DNA of 35,859 bases from contig JACQQV010000031.1 in NCBI GenBank assembly GCA_016206785.1, forward strand, positions 1-35,859, read 5' to 3'. Numbering within the stretch: position 1 is the stretch's first letter; every line of letters starts with the position of its first letter. Below, piece after piece: positions 1-8,122 of the stretch. This stretch comes from Candidatus Omnitrophota bacterium (GTDB lineage Bacteria; Omnitrophota; Gorgyraeia; JACQQV01). The position numbers were made by a program, and so were the translations under genes. The notes beneath the pieces were generated by a model that saw nothing but the letters and a program-made list of their open reading frames with translations, searched no databases and was not told the origin of the DNA.

Positions 1-1586
1 AGTTCACAGACGAATTCATATTCGGTGGGCTGTCCAAAAAGAGGTTTAACGGCCGGCTGGCGGAGTCCCAAGACCGGCCAGGTGACCCAGTGATTGTTCA
101 GGTCGTAGCGCTCAAGGTAGGTTGTTCCGGGGATAAGGATATCGGCAAACTCCGCGGTCTCGCTCATCATGGTGTCGACACCAACGATGAACTCAAGTTT
201 TTTGAGCGCTTCTTCCACGGTCTTAGTCCCCACAACTTCCATAAGAAGATTCTGAAAGACGACCATGGCAATCTTCGGCTGATAGGGGCCTTCCCTTTTG
301 GCAAGCCGGTTCATGATTTCCGGATAAACGCCTGACTTGTGGAAATAGGGAAACCGTTCCTTCCCTTCATCAAACCGGGGCTGCGGGATTTTTGGTGCCT
401 CTACCTCGATATGTTTATTTCCCTTTTTCTCCGGTAAAACAAGGGTCCCAGGTTTTTCGACATTTCCGGTCAACACTGCCAACGCCCCGATCGCCCAGCC
501 GGCATAAACGCCGTTGGTGTGGTGGGTGCCGGACCAAACATCTACAAGAGCTGGCTTTGTGGTAGCAAATTCATGGGAGACCCGCTCGATCGTCTTGGCA
601 GGAACTGTTGTGATCTTTTCAGCCCATTGAGGCGTCTTATCTTTGACATATTCCCTGAATTCCTGGAATCCAACAGTCCACTCATCGATAAACGCCTGAT
701 CGTGAAGAGTGTCGCGCAGAATCACATGGGCCATCGCAAGTGCGAGTGCCCCGTCCGTGCCGGGTCGAAGAGGAATCCACTCCTGAGCCTTCGAAGCAGT
801 ATAGGAAAGATGGGGATCTACAATGACGAGTTTTGCCCCTCTTTCAATGCCGCGGGTGATAATCCGGGGGAGGTGCGCCCACTTCGTGGCCGAAAGCGGA
901 TTCCATCCGAAGATCAGCATATATTTCGAGTTGAGCGCGTCGATGAGAGGTCGTTCGTCTCCCATAAGGATTTTAAAAGAGGCTTTGCGTCCACTATCAC
1001 AATTGGACGAGTGCATGGAGTAATTGGGCGTTCCAAAGAGCTTGCAAAAGTCATCCTGAATATGTGTAAAGCAGTGATCTTCAGAAAACCAGAGAAGTTT
1101 GTGCGCCTCCCCCGCATCCCGGAGCGCTTTAAGGCGTGAGGTAATTTCTGTATAGGCCTCTTCCCAGGAAATTTCTCTCCATTTCGGATCTACGCCGATT
1201 CCTTTTCCCGGATTTGTCCGTCGGAGGGGCCGTTTCACACGATCCGGATCATAAAGGGCCATGATTCCGGCATTTCCCTTCGGGCAGATGACCGCCCCTT
1301 CCTTCTGGGCATTCGCAAAGAAATCGTCCGAAATATTCGTGAATCCGACGGGATTGTGGGTGTTCGGCTTGATCCGCACAAGCCGCCCGTCGACGACCTG
1401 ACACAGGATCCCGGTCGTCCCCCCGCACATATGACAGCAGGAGGGAACCCAGCTACCACCGTCATAGGGCCCTCGTGAAAGCTCCTGTTTGGCTAACGCA
1501 GTGATCGGCCGGAGCGCCCCATTCCCCAACAATCCGGCGGTTGCGATGCCCCCCAGCTTCAAGAAGTCTCGACGATTAAGTTCCAC
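1..1586 (-). CDS. Molybdopterin oxidoreductase catalytic subunit, Tat-exported (3' end outside window)
   Basis: The frame is open without a stop from the GTG at 1586 to the window edge: about 528 residues of a protein that usually exceeds 700, so the molybdopterin dinucleotide domain is missing. The start is set by AAGGAGG six bases upstream, and the first 11 bases overlap the NrfD gene. Residues 3-13 form a Tat motif (NRRDFLKLGG). Cys51-x2-Cys54 followed by Cys62 and C101PKG would bind the N-terminal 4Fe-4S cluster; the usual third Cys position is Thr58. Cys196 (HSSNCDSG) is in the place of the molybdenum ligand, as in PsrA/PhsA-type enzymes. With the FeS and NrfD subunits it should form a periplasm-facing quinone-linked oxidoreductase of the DMSO reductase superfamily. 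The substrate cannot be read from sequence; polysulfide, thiosulfate, tetrathionate or another oxyanion are possible. Confidence 0.9.
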   Translation of the reverse strand, partial: MELNRRDFLKLGGIATAGLLGNGALRPITALAKQELSRGPYDGGSWVPSCCHMCGGTTGILCQVVDGRLVRIKPNTHNPVGFTNISDDFFANAQKEGAVICPKGNAGIMALYDPDRVKRPLRRTNPGKGIGVDPKWREISWEEAYTEITSRLKALRDAGEAHKLLWFSEDHCFTHIQDDFCKLFGTPNYSMHSSNCDSGRKASFKILMGDERPLIDALNSKYMLIFGWNPLSATKWAHLPRIITRGIERGAKLVIVDPHLSYTASKAQEWIPLRPGTDGALALAMAHVILRDTLHDQAFIDEWTVGFQEFREYVKDKTPQWAEKITTVPAKTIERVSHEFATTKPALVDVWSGTHHTNGVYAGWAIGALAVLTGNVEKPGTLVLPEKKGNKHIEVEAPKIPQPRFDEGKERFPYFHKSGVYPEIMNRLAKREGPYQPKIAMVVFQNLLMEVVGTKTVEEALKKLEFIVGVDTMMSETAEFADILIPGTTYLERYDLNNHWVTWPVLGLRQPAVKPLFGQPTEYEFVCE

Positions 1587-2865
1587 CTTCGGCCTCCTTG
1601 GTCTCAATCGGCAAGACCTTTAGACCGATATAAAATAAAAGACACCCAAGTGCGACTGTACCGAGACTCGTGAGCCATTCAATCAGATTTGGGAAATAGA
1701 AACTTGAAATCCGCCAAGAATGATACGCACCGATATAGCCGGGAAGCGGTTCCTGCGTTAAGGGAGGAATAATAATGTTAAGCCGAACCCCAAAGATTCC
1801 AAGGAAGACCAAAAGACCCGCAAAGCCTAACCATAGGCAAGAGTTCTTGGTTTTTTGATGAAAGATAAGGGAGAGTGGCACAACGGCGCCCAACAACAAC
1901 TGAACAATCCAGAAGACCCACCAGAATGGCCCCCGGGCGATCGTCGCATAGGTCGCCATATGCTCGGGCACTTCCCCATAGAACCCAACGAGGAATTCAA
2001 TGAAGAGTAACGACAAATCGAGAATGAGAAATCCTGCAACAAGTCTGGCGAGGGAAACAAGCATCTGTTTATCCTCGACAGAGCAATGGCCTTTTAAGCA
2101 AAAGTAGACCTGAAGAAACAAAAGGAGCGCTCCACCTGACGCCAAGGCAGAAACAATGAACACAATCGGAAAAAGGGGCGAATACCAGTAGGGATGCGCC
2201 TTCACGACCGCAAAAATCGCTCCGGTTCCCCCATGAACTCCGACGGCAATCGGGATACCGAGGATCCCTAAGGCCTTTATCCATTTTCGGTCTCGAAGGA
2301 GCGAAGAGGTTGAGAGATCGCTATATCCGAGCGTGGCAAAATGGTAGAAGAGTCGGGGGAGTCCACTTTTCTTTTGACCGAGCACCACCAAATCAGGTCG
2401 CATCAAGAGATATAGTTCGGCAAGTAAAAGAACAATATAGAAATTGTAGATTTGAATTTCCCAAGCCAGAACCGAATTCCACTGAGGATAGCGAAAAACA
2501 TGCCAAAACCTCTCAGGATGCCCCAGGTCCATAAAGATGAAAAAGATTCCAATGAGGAGTGCCACCAATGCCTGCCAAACCGCTAGGCGGGCCATCGGTT
2601 CAAAGCGCTTCACCCCAAAAACAGTCACCAGCGTCGAAATCAAAAAACTTCCTGCCGAAAGTCCGATATAGTAAATGTAAAATGCAACCCACAACCCCCA
2701 CGGTACCATAGATCCCAATGCGGTAGCCTGCAAACCCTCCGTGAATCGCACCGCGATGGCCCACACCCCTGGAAGGAGTGTCACCAAGCAGGCAACAACA
2801 AAGGTGGGCTCAAGCCATGCGAGTTTACGATGAGACTCAGAGTAGGTAATAGACGTTTGGTTCAT
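1576..2865 (-). CDS. nrfD: NrfD/PsrC-type quinol-linked membrane subunit
   Basis: A 429-residue protein with about nine or ten hydrophobic segments across its length, matching the NrfD/PsrC family, which exchanges electrons between the quinone pool and an iron-sulfur partner. Family features include the glycine/serine-rich second helix region (GLSAGSFL) and the DLGHPERFW segment near residue 110, found in many NrfD proteins. An AGGAGG lies nine bases before the ATG. The start overlaps the upstream FeS gene by 29 bases and the end overlaps the molybdoenzyme start by 11, so the three subunits are translationally coupled. The symbol denotes the family, not nitrite reductase function. Confidence 0.92.
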   Translation of the reverse strand: MNQTSITYSESHRKLAWLEPTFVVACLVTLLPGVWAIAVRFTEGLQATALGSMVPWGLWVAFYIYYIGLSAGSFLISTLVTVFGVKRFEPMARLAVWQALVALLIGIFFIFMDLGHPERFWHVFRYPQWNSVLAWEIQIYNFYIVLLLAELYLLMRPDLVVLGQKKSGLPRLFYHFATLGYSDLSTSSLLRDRKWIKALGILGIPIAVGVHGGTGAIFAVVKAHPYWYSPLFPIVFIVSALASGGALLLFLQVYFCLKGHCSVEDKQMLVSLARLVAGFLILDLSLLFIEFLVGFYGEVPEHMATYATIARGPFWWVFWIVQLLLGAVVPLSLIFHQKTKNSCLWLGFAGLLVFLGIFGVRLNIIIPPLTQEPLPGYIGAYHSWRISSFYFPNLIEWLTSLGTVALGCLLFYIGLKVLPIETKEAEGGT

Positions 2866-3652
2866 TGCCCAACTCCTCCTTCAAACGTATCCATCGACGC
2901 CTTGTGATGAGTTCGTTCAAATCGCATCCATGGGCAATACATTTTCCGTCAACAAAATCACCAAAGTGAATTGCTTTCCCCATGCAGGTCTCGGCGCATG
3001 CCGGTGGCCTTGTATATTTTCCCTTAGCATCCTGAAGGTGAAGGCAAAAGGTACACTTACGGACATTTCCTACAGGGCTTTTCCCCTTCTGGCGTAATTC
3101 ATATTCTCCATGAAACTCTGGCGAAGGGATTTGGCCATACGCTGTCTCTTGGGCAGGATAGTTTTCCCCGAAATCAAAGTAGCGCGCTCCATAAGGACAG
3201 GCGGTGATGCAGTAGCGACATCCGATACATCGCTCATAATCGACAATCACAATGCCATCTTCCTTGCGTTTGTAAGTGGCTTTGACCGGACAGACTTTGA
3301 CGCAAGAAGGATTTTCGCAGTGAAAGCAGGGTTTCGGAAACCAGCGCCGCTGGACGTACGGATACTCCCCGAACTCTTCCTCAATGACAGGATTGTAAAC
3401 CACACCGGGAGGTGTTTTGTTTTCCAACTTACAGGCGACGGTACAAGCCTTACAGTTCACGCAGCGCAAAAGATCAATTGCCATCCCGTAGCGACGTTTG
3501 ACCGTAAGCTTTGGCTTGGCTGCTTCAAGTGTGGCAGAGAGATTTGCCGCGGCGACAGTAAAAATCCCGAGCCCGGTGAGTTTTAGAAATGTCCTCCGGC
3601 CAAGGATTCGTTCAACAAGTTGTTCAAGTGTTTCTTGCGTCTCCATCGGCAT
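2837..3652 (-). CDS. Four-cluster ferredoxin-like subunit (PsrB/DmsB/NrfC type), Tat signal
   Basis: About 271 residues. It starts with a twin-arginine signal (GRRTFLKLTG). Sixteen cluster cysteines are visible: CVNCKACTVAC, CFHCENPSCVKVCP, CIGCRYCITACP, and a CTFC plus CAETC pair, the pattern of electron-transfer subunits that carry four 4Fe-4S clusters between a molybdoenzyme and an NrfD subunit. A longer in-frame start exists at 3670, but AAGGAGG sits five bases before the ATG at 3652 and the porin stop is at 3667, so 3652 is preferred. It lies 14 bases after the porin gene in the same operon. A Tat signal on this subunit as well as the catalytic one is unusual but known; it may also act as an anchor. 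Confidence 0.93.
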   Translation of the reverse strand: MPMETQETLEQLVERILGRRTFLKLTGLGIFTVAAANLSATLEAAKPKLTVKRRYGMAIDLLRCVNCKACTVACKLENKTPPGVVYNPVIEEEFGEYPYVQRRWFPKPCFHCENPSCVKVCPVKATYKRKEDGIVIVDYERCIGCRYCITACPYGARYFDFGENYPAQETAYGQIPSPEFHGEYELRQKGKSPVGNVRKCTFCLHLQDAKGKYTRPPACAETCMGKAIHFGDFVDGKCIAHGCDLNELITRRRWIRLKEELGNEPNVYYLL

Positions 3653-3666
3653 CGTGGCCTCCTTGA

Positions 3667-4905
3667 TCAAAAGGCAACCTGTAATGCCCCAATCACCTGG
3701 TCATTGGATACTTCATCTTCTGTTTCTTCATTCTTGTGGATATAGTTAAGTTGCACCTTCGCATAATATTTGTCGATGAAATAGTTTAGGCCTACGGTTG
3801 TCTCTTCCACTTTATCATCAGAGGCTTCTTCATTAGGGTCATATCCTTCGTATTTAAGAACCCCCTGAAGTTTTGGAAGGAAATAATACCCAATTTGTCC
3901 ATAGTAACCATTTGCCAAGGTTCTATTTTCTGCATCGGTGTGGGCGGCTGTTCCCTGGCCGGTCATATACTCTCCTTTAAGGGAAAAATCTTTATACTCA
4001 TATCTCGCCTCATAGCCAAGACGCTTCTTGGCAAGCGTTGTTCCATGGGTAGGTCGGTGATAACCAGAAGCTCCCACTTCAAAACCCTTAAAGAGTTCCC
4101 AATCCTTTAGAGGCCTCACTACCACCCGACCGGCAACATCTTTCTGATCGTTGGCATCGGCCTGGTTCTGACCGCTTCCGTTGAAGACTCCGACATTGTA
4201 GTCGAGATAAGACCACTTGCCATTGAGTCGAACTCCGATGTCTCTCTGATCGCCAAAGGTCCTTGAAATAAATGCCCGCTCGATCGTGTCGATCTTTGTC
4301 GAGGAGCGGGTTCCTTCTTCGCCAATCCCGACTTTGTACTGACCGATGTCAAGGGTGTGATGGGGAATGTATCCTAAGGTAAAGAAGGCATCCTGAAGGA
4401 TACTTTTGCGAGCGGTGGCAGAAGAAGATTCGGTTACCTGTGAAGGATCGACCATGATCGTGTAGTCAATCGGTTCTTTCTCTGCGATTTTACCTTTTAG
4501 ACTAATCTCGGACCGTCGGATCCGAAACCGGTCATTGGCATCCTGATCATACACATACCAACCCTGGAAAAGCCCCCCCACCTTCATGGTTCCATGACCC
4601 ACTTGAATCGCACTTGGAAGGGCCTTTTCTACTTTGGCCACACGATCTTCGAGACCGGCCGGAGCTGCAGGGGCGGCGGGAACTCCTGCGGCTTCTTTGA
4701 GTTTGATAAGCCCCATTTGCCGCTTGAGTTCTGTATTTTCCGCTTCAAGATCTTTGACGCGTCCCTCAAGCGCCTTGAGTCGTTTCTCCCAGTCTCCTGG
4801 CGAGGGTCCCTCATCCGCCCCGAGAGGTAAAAGGGGCAAAGCACCCACGGTTAAGAAAAAGAAGGTGGTAAAAAAAATGGTTTTCTTAGAAAAGTTGCTG
4901 AACAT
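3667..4905 (-). CDS. Outer-membrane porin with N-terminal coiled coil (OprO/OprP-like)
   Basis: 412 residues with a signal peptide (hydrophobic residues about 9-30). A short charged heptad-rich coiled coil follows (about 38-68, WEKRLKALEGRVKDLEAEN), then a beta-barrel-like region ending in a terminal Phe, as outer-membrane proteins do. The layout resembles phosphate-selective porin O/P proteins, in which the coiled coil trimerises or binds peptidoglycan. AAGGAG lies seven bases before the ATG. It is first in the operon with the FeS, NrfD and molybdoenzyme genes, so it may admit an anionic substrate or electron acceptor for that complex. That link is inferred from position only. Confidence 0.85.
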   Translation of the reverse strand: MFSNFSKKTIFFTTFFFLTVGALPLLPLGADEGPSPGDWEKRLKALEGRVKDLEAENTELKRQMGLIKLKEAAGVPAAPAAPAGLEDRVAKVEKALPSAIQVGHGTMKVGGLFQGWYVYDQDANDRFRIRRSEISLKGKIAEKEPIDYTIMVDPSQVTESSSATARKSILQDAFFTLGYIPHHTLDIGQYKVGIGEEGTRSSTKIDTIERAFISRTFGDQRDIGVRLNGKWSYLDYNVGVFNGSGQNQADANDQKDVAGRVVVRPLKDWELFKGFEVGASGYHRPTHGTTLAKKRLGYEARYEYKDFSLKGEYMTGQGTAAHTDAENRTLANGYYGQIGYYFLPKLQGVLKYEGYDPNEEASDDKVEETTVGLNYFIDKYYAKVQLNYIHKNEETEDEVSNDQVIGALQVAF

Positions 4906-4981
4906 GTTTGGTCTCCTTAAATGCGTTTACCCCTCGCTAAGATCCCCTTCTCTAAAAAAATATGCCCGCTGATCTACTTTT

Positions 4982-5024
4982 ATGATACGCGACATACATC
5001 AGAGGATATATGATCTATATCATA
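4982..5024 (-). promoter_or_regulatory. FNR/CRP-like class II promoter of the porin-molybdoenzyme operon
   Basis: The dyad ATGAT-CTAT-ATCAT at 5010-5023 (16 bases with flanking T/A, 5009-5024) matches the TTGAT-N4-ATCAA type of FNR/Dnr boxes except for the outermost base. On the minus strand a -10-like TATCAT lies at 4987-4982, its centre 32 bases from the dyad centre, as expected when the dyad is at -41.5. The predicted transcript start is near 4975, leaving a leader of about 70 bases. The same motif and spacing recur at 20438-20480 and 21172-21213. Confidence 0.7.
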
Positions 5025-5044
5025 ATTTTGAAGAAAATCCAAAG

Positions 5045-5059
5045 TAATGAAATTCATTA
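5045..5059. repeat. 15-base palindrome in the porin promoter region
   Basis: Seven-base arms TAATGAA/TTCATTA around a single central base. It lies about 35 bases upstream of the FNR-like dyad, between the cupredoxin gene and the porin operon. It could be a second operator. No regulator can be assigned. The rest of the 4906-5098 gap holds only the promoter above and the leader. Confidence 0.4.
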
Positions 5060-5098
5060 GGCAAGCGGCTTTAATCTTGGGGTGGGGTCAGGTGAACC

Positions 5099-5698
5099 TC
5101 ACGATGAGGGAGAGAGAGTCAAATGAACTTCTAATACTTCTGTTCCTCCAACAGTTACCTCTTTAGATTGGGATTTCAGTTTTTTATGCCAGGTCTTAAG
5201 GGTATATGTCCCTTCCGGCACATTTTCAATCTTGAAATTTCCATTCTCATCCGTTACGGCAAAATAAGGATTCTCAAGCACAATGATCCATGCCTCCATC
5301 TCCGGATGGACATCACATAAGACAACGTGTTCCCCTGCCCGGTCAAACGTTCTTATGCGCGGTGTGGATGACTTTGGAATCGCTAAATTGAACAAAGACT
5401 CCCGTCCGAAATAAACATGCACATTGTGGAGAAGAAGATCGCTATTTATGAATTGAACCTTCTCCCCTTTAAGAAGTGGCAGGACATGGGGAATAAAAAC
5501 TTTCCCCCGCTGGTCCATCCCATGAGGTTCCTCAGATGGCGGAAATGCGCCTTTCACCCCCTCAAGATAGACAACCACATCCCGATGATCTTGCGGCCCT
5601 TTCCAGGTGACCGTCCCTGTAATGGTTGCAGCCGAGCTTGCGAGAGGAACTCCCAACAAGGCAACGAAGAAAAAAGCGAGACATTCTTTTTTACGCAT
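5099..5698 (-). CDS. Exported cupredoxin-like protein with carboxypeptidase-regulatory-like tail
   Basis: 199 residues with a signal peptide (about 1-23, ending LASSAA). A plastocyanin-like fold is suggested by His91 (or His94), Cys128-x2-His131-x2-Met134, the ligand order of type 1 copper proteins. Residues about 145-195 (TDENGNFKIENVPEGTYTL) form a small beta-sandwich of the CarboxypepD_reg type. Such fusions are often annotated as methylamine-utilisation or plastocyanin-like proteins; the role is probably periplasmic electron transfer or copper binding. The start overlaps the CcsA stop by 8 bases with no visible Shine-Dalgarno sequence, implying coupling to the cytochrome c maturation genes. 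Confidence 0.82.
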   Translation of the reverse strand: MRKKECLAFFFVALLGVPLASSAATITGTVTWKGPQDHRDVVVYLEGVKGAFPPSEEPHGMDQRGKVFIPHVLPLLKGEKVQFINSDLLLHNVHVYFGRESLFNLAIPKSSTPRIRTFDRAGEHVVLCDVHPEMEAWIIVLENPYFAVTDENGNFKIENVPEGTYTLKTWHKKLKSQSKEVTVGGTEVLEVHLTLSPSS

Positions 5699-6494
5699 AG
5701 CTGTGAAGACCGGAAAGTAGATAGTTCACACCAAGATAGGTAAAGACAACTGAGAGAAATCCGATGACGGACACCCAGGCAAGGCTCACCGCTCTCCACT
5801 TCCTTGTGGCACGAAGATGCAGATAAAGTCCGTAGATAAACCATGTAATCAAAGCCCACGTCTCCTTCGAATCCCAGCCCCAGTATCTTCCCCAGGAGCG
5901 GTTGCCCCAGACCGCACCCGTGATAATCCCAAGGGCGAGGAAGAAAAACCCAAAGACAATCGCCTTGTAACTTAAAAAATCGAGTTGTTGGAGGAGGTTG
6001 CCTTTGCGCTTCGTTCGCTGGAGGAAAAGGGTGCCCAGGCTCGTGATAAAGGCGATTGCAAAGGAGCCGTACCCGAGCATGCAGAACATGACATGAAACA
6101 CAAGCCAGTTACTCTGGAGGGCCGGCATGATCGGATGAATCGTTTTGTCGAAGGAGGTTGCGTAGGCCAGAACCGAAAGGGCGAAGAGGGAAATCCACAG
6201 GCCGAGTTCCCGTAGACGGTAGACCCTCTCAAAAACAAGATAGAGTAAGACAATAGACCAGGCTAAGAAGACCATCGATTCATGGGTATTGGTTAAGGGT
6301 GCGTGACCCGCCCGAATCCAGCGGAAACCCATTGAGACTGTGTGGGAGAGAAAACCCAGAAAAAGGAAGCATCGGGCAAAGAGAAAGAGATTCTTCTTCC
6401 AGGAAGCACTGACTGCATACAGAACTGCACCGACGAGATATTCCAAGAGTGCAAAATTCAAGGAGACGTTCATGAGATAAAGATCATCCGGCAT
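5691..6494 (-). CDS. ccsA: Cytochrome c biogenesis protein CcsA/CcsB (ResC), haem handling
   Basis: 267 residues with about eight hydrophobic segments. The tryptophan-rich WWD motif (WGRYWGWDSKETW, residues 201-213) identifies the haem-handling protein family of system II cytochrome c maturation. Conserved-type histidines include His64, His71 and His134. It pairs with ResB, which overlaps its start by 11 bases; together they export haem and ligate it to CXXCH motifs. The neighbouring monoheme cytochrome-porin gene is a likely client. Start: AAGGA three bases before the ATG at 6494; a second in-frame ATG lies seven codons in. Confidence 0.93.
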   Translation of the reverse strand: MPDDLYLMNVSLNFALLEYLVGAVLYAVSASWKKNLFLFARCFLFLGFLSHTVSMGFRWIRAGHAPLTNTHESMVFLAWSIVLLYLVFERVYRLRELGLWISLFALSVLAYATSFDKTIHPIMPALQSNWLVFHVMFCMLGYGSFAIAFITSLGTLFLQRTKRKGNLLQQLDFLSYKAIVFGFFFLALGIITGAVWGNRSWGRYWGWDSKETWALITWFIYGLYLHLRATRKWRAVSLAWVSVIGFLSVVFTYLGVNYLLSGLHSYA

Positions 6495-7167
6495 GATTCC
6501 TTAAGTTCGGTTTGACAAAGAAGACAAAAGAAAGTCCCAGAATCAATAAGACAAATCCGGTATAGACAATGGGGACGCCGGGATCCCGGACCACCTCGAG
6601 GAGTGTCTTTCTTGGATTTTCCTCATCATATCCGGACTGATAAAGAAGATACCCTTTCTCCTTCAGGGGACCATTTACCTCTATCTTGCCGGTGCGGAGG
6701 AGTTGATTTCCTTCCCGAAGCTCAACGGTGCTTCGAAATTCTTTGATATAGGGCTGACCCGGATAATAGTCGATGGAAAAATCCTTAAGCGCGATTTCGA
6801 AGGGAAGGGCATGGGTTCGATCTGCATCGTCGTAGAAGAGATCGGAAGATTGGCCTTCTTCAAGCTCTATGAAACCCCGCTCACCGAAAAATGCACTGAC
6901 CGCTCCTCCGATGAGGATCAGTACAACACAAGCATGGGTCAGGATGGACCCCAGGGATTTAAACCTAAATCGGAATCTAAAAAAAAGGGCGCATAAGAGA
7001 GAGATAGATAAAAACACCCAGAGAAGGAAAAAGAAAGGGCTTATATAGATATACTGCCACGCCGTCTCCGGCTTCAGTAGAGCTGCGATCATGAGGATCA
7101 GAGTAATGAGGAGCAAAAGGGTGAGTCCAAAACCATCGGACGCTAGAAACCGAAGGAGTCTCTGCAT
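6484..7167 (-). CDS. resB: Short ResB-type cytochrome c biogenesis protein
   Basis: 227 residues: hydrophobic segments near 12-31, 39-60 and 72-93, a periplasmic beta-rich domain (about 95-195), and a last helix near 199-220. This is the ResB/Ccs1 plan but about half the length of typical ResB. The compact form occurs in several anaerobic lineages (family knowledge). The overlap with ccsA supports the assignment. No Shine-Dalgarno sequence is evident before the ATG, and a terminator-like inverted repeat ends only about 18 bases upstream, so it is unclear how transcription enters this operon. Confidence 0.82.
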   Translation of the reverse strand: MQRLLRFLASDGFGLTLLLLITLILMIAALLKPETAWQYIYISPFFFLLWVFLSISLLCALFFRFRFRFKSLGSILTHACVVLILIGGAVSAFFGERGFIELEEGQSSDLFYDDADRTHALPFEIALKDFSIDYYPGQPYIKEFRSTVELREGNQLLRTGKIEVNGPLKEKGYLLYQSGYDEENPRKTLLEVVRDPGVPIVYTGFVLLILGLSFVFFVKPNLRNHAG

Positions 7168-7180
7168 GGAATCATTTCAT

Positions 7181-7269
7181 CAAAAAATCCCCAAAGACTC
7201 CTAGGCTTGAGCGAAACGCCTCCGCCAAGGTGGTGTCCACCTGCCAGACAGGTAGGTCTTTGGGGATTT
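7181..7269 (-). terminator. Long-loop inverted repeat, probable terminator after the 7299-8093 gene
   Basis: Perfect 14-base arms at 7185-7198 and 7256-7269 (AAATCCCCAAAGAC on the plus strand) enclose 57 bases that contain smaller hairpins, including ACCTG/CAGGT. Read on the minus strand the stem ends in a T run. It lies between the stop at 7299 and resB. It could equally be a palindromic genomic repeat or a leader structure of resB. Confidence 0.5.
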
Positions 7270-7298
7270 AAATTTTTCTGGCTTTGGACACCCTTAAT

Positions 7299-8093
7299 TC
7301 AGAGTTCGATATCGCCTCGTTGGATGAGCTCCCCGGCAAGAACCGTCACATCCGGTTTCTCAGAGAGCCACCCTAGCCAATGCGTAGAATCTGGAGGAAG
7401 CCATGAGATGTCATAGTCACCGATCGGAACCTCCTCGAAAAGATAGACCCCATCTTCTCCCGTGGTCGCTTCAACCGTCGTCGGACCAGGTGGGTCTTTT
7501 GACTTCCCGCCCAGGAGCCGAGTCAGTTCAGAACCTGGTCCCTCGATGGCCACAAGTCTCACCCGACAGCCTGCCAGGGGACGGCCGCTCTTAAACACAC
7601 GACCCGTGACACTACCGGTAAGAACGTTGCTTGATAAGGTGCGACCTTTTGTGCCTGTCGCAGCCAAACCTTCTTCTAAGCTGGGCGTTGCGATGGTCCT
7701 CGGTGAATATTCGACAGTTGTCGATAGAGAAGGGATAATTCTTTCTTTTGGAAGTGAGATCACCAAGTAATCCCCCTTATCCTCCCAAAGAATCTTTTTC
7801 TCTTTCCAAAGTTTGATCTCAGTCAGTGCCTCCCGCTTGATCATCTTGACCTCACCTTTGGGAATCTTCACAATAAAAGCATCCTCTCGCTCTCCGAGGA
7901 TCTCGACCTCATTTCCATCCTCACGCTCCACAAGGCGAAGTTGGTCGGCATGGCTTGTTTCAGAGATAAAACTCAGTAGACCCACCCATACCACCCCCAT
8001 GAATAGCCCAAACAAAATGTCCCAGCGTCTCCGAGGAAATCCCTCATGATGAAAAGAAACACTGGGACATTGAGAAAAATTTCTGGCTTTCAT
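7299..8093 (-). CDS. Exported protein of unknown function with carboxypeptidase-regulatory-like domain
   Basis: About 264 residues. A positively charged start is followed by one hydrophobic stretch (about 27-46) and a likely cleavage or exit site near SHADQ. Residues about 50-125 are charged and beta-rich; residues about 155-264 resemble a CarboxypepD_reg/Cna-B-like sandwich (GRVFKSGRPLAGCRVRL, then DGVYLFEEVPIGDYDISW). AAAGG lies six bases before the ATG at 8093; the in-frame GTG at 8099 would put the site too close. It follows the cytochrome-porin gene by 29 bases and may be a periplasmic partner of it. No function is recognised. Confidence 0.75.
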   Translation of the reverse strand: MKARNFSQCPSVSFHHEGFPRRRWDILFGLFMGVVWVGLLSFISETSHADQLRLVEREDGNEVEILGEREDAFIVKIPKGEVKMIKREALTEIKLWKEKKILWEDKGDYLVISLPKERIIPSLSTTVEYSPRTIATPSLEEGLAATGTKGRTLSSNVLTGSVTGRVFKSGRPLAGCRVRLVAIEGPGSELTRLLGGKSKDPPGPTTVEATTGEDGVYLFEEVPIGDYDISWLPPDSTHWLGWLSEKPDVTVLAGELIQRGDIEL

Positions 8094-8122
8094 GGACACC
8101 CTTTCGCCTGGTCGCGCGCGTC

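Noticed and set aside
519-1139. 206-codon plus-strand open frame
   Set aside because: It lies opposite the molybdopterin oxidoreductase, whose minus-strand frame shows clear motifs; no ribosome site or family resemblance.
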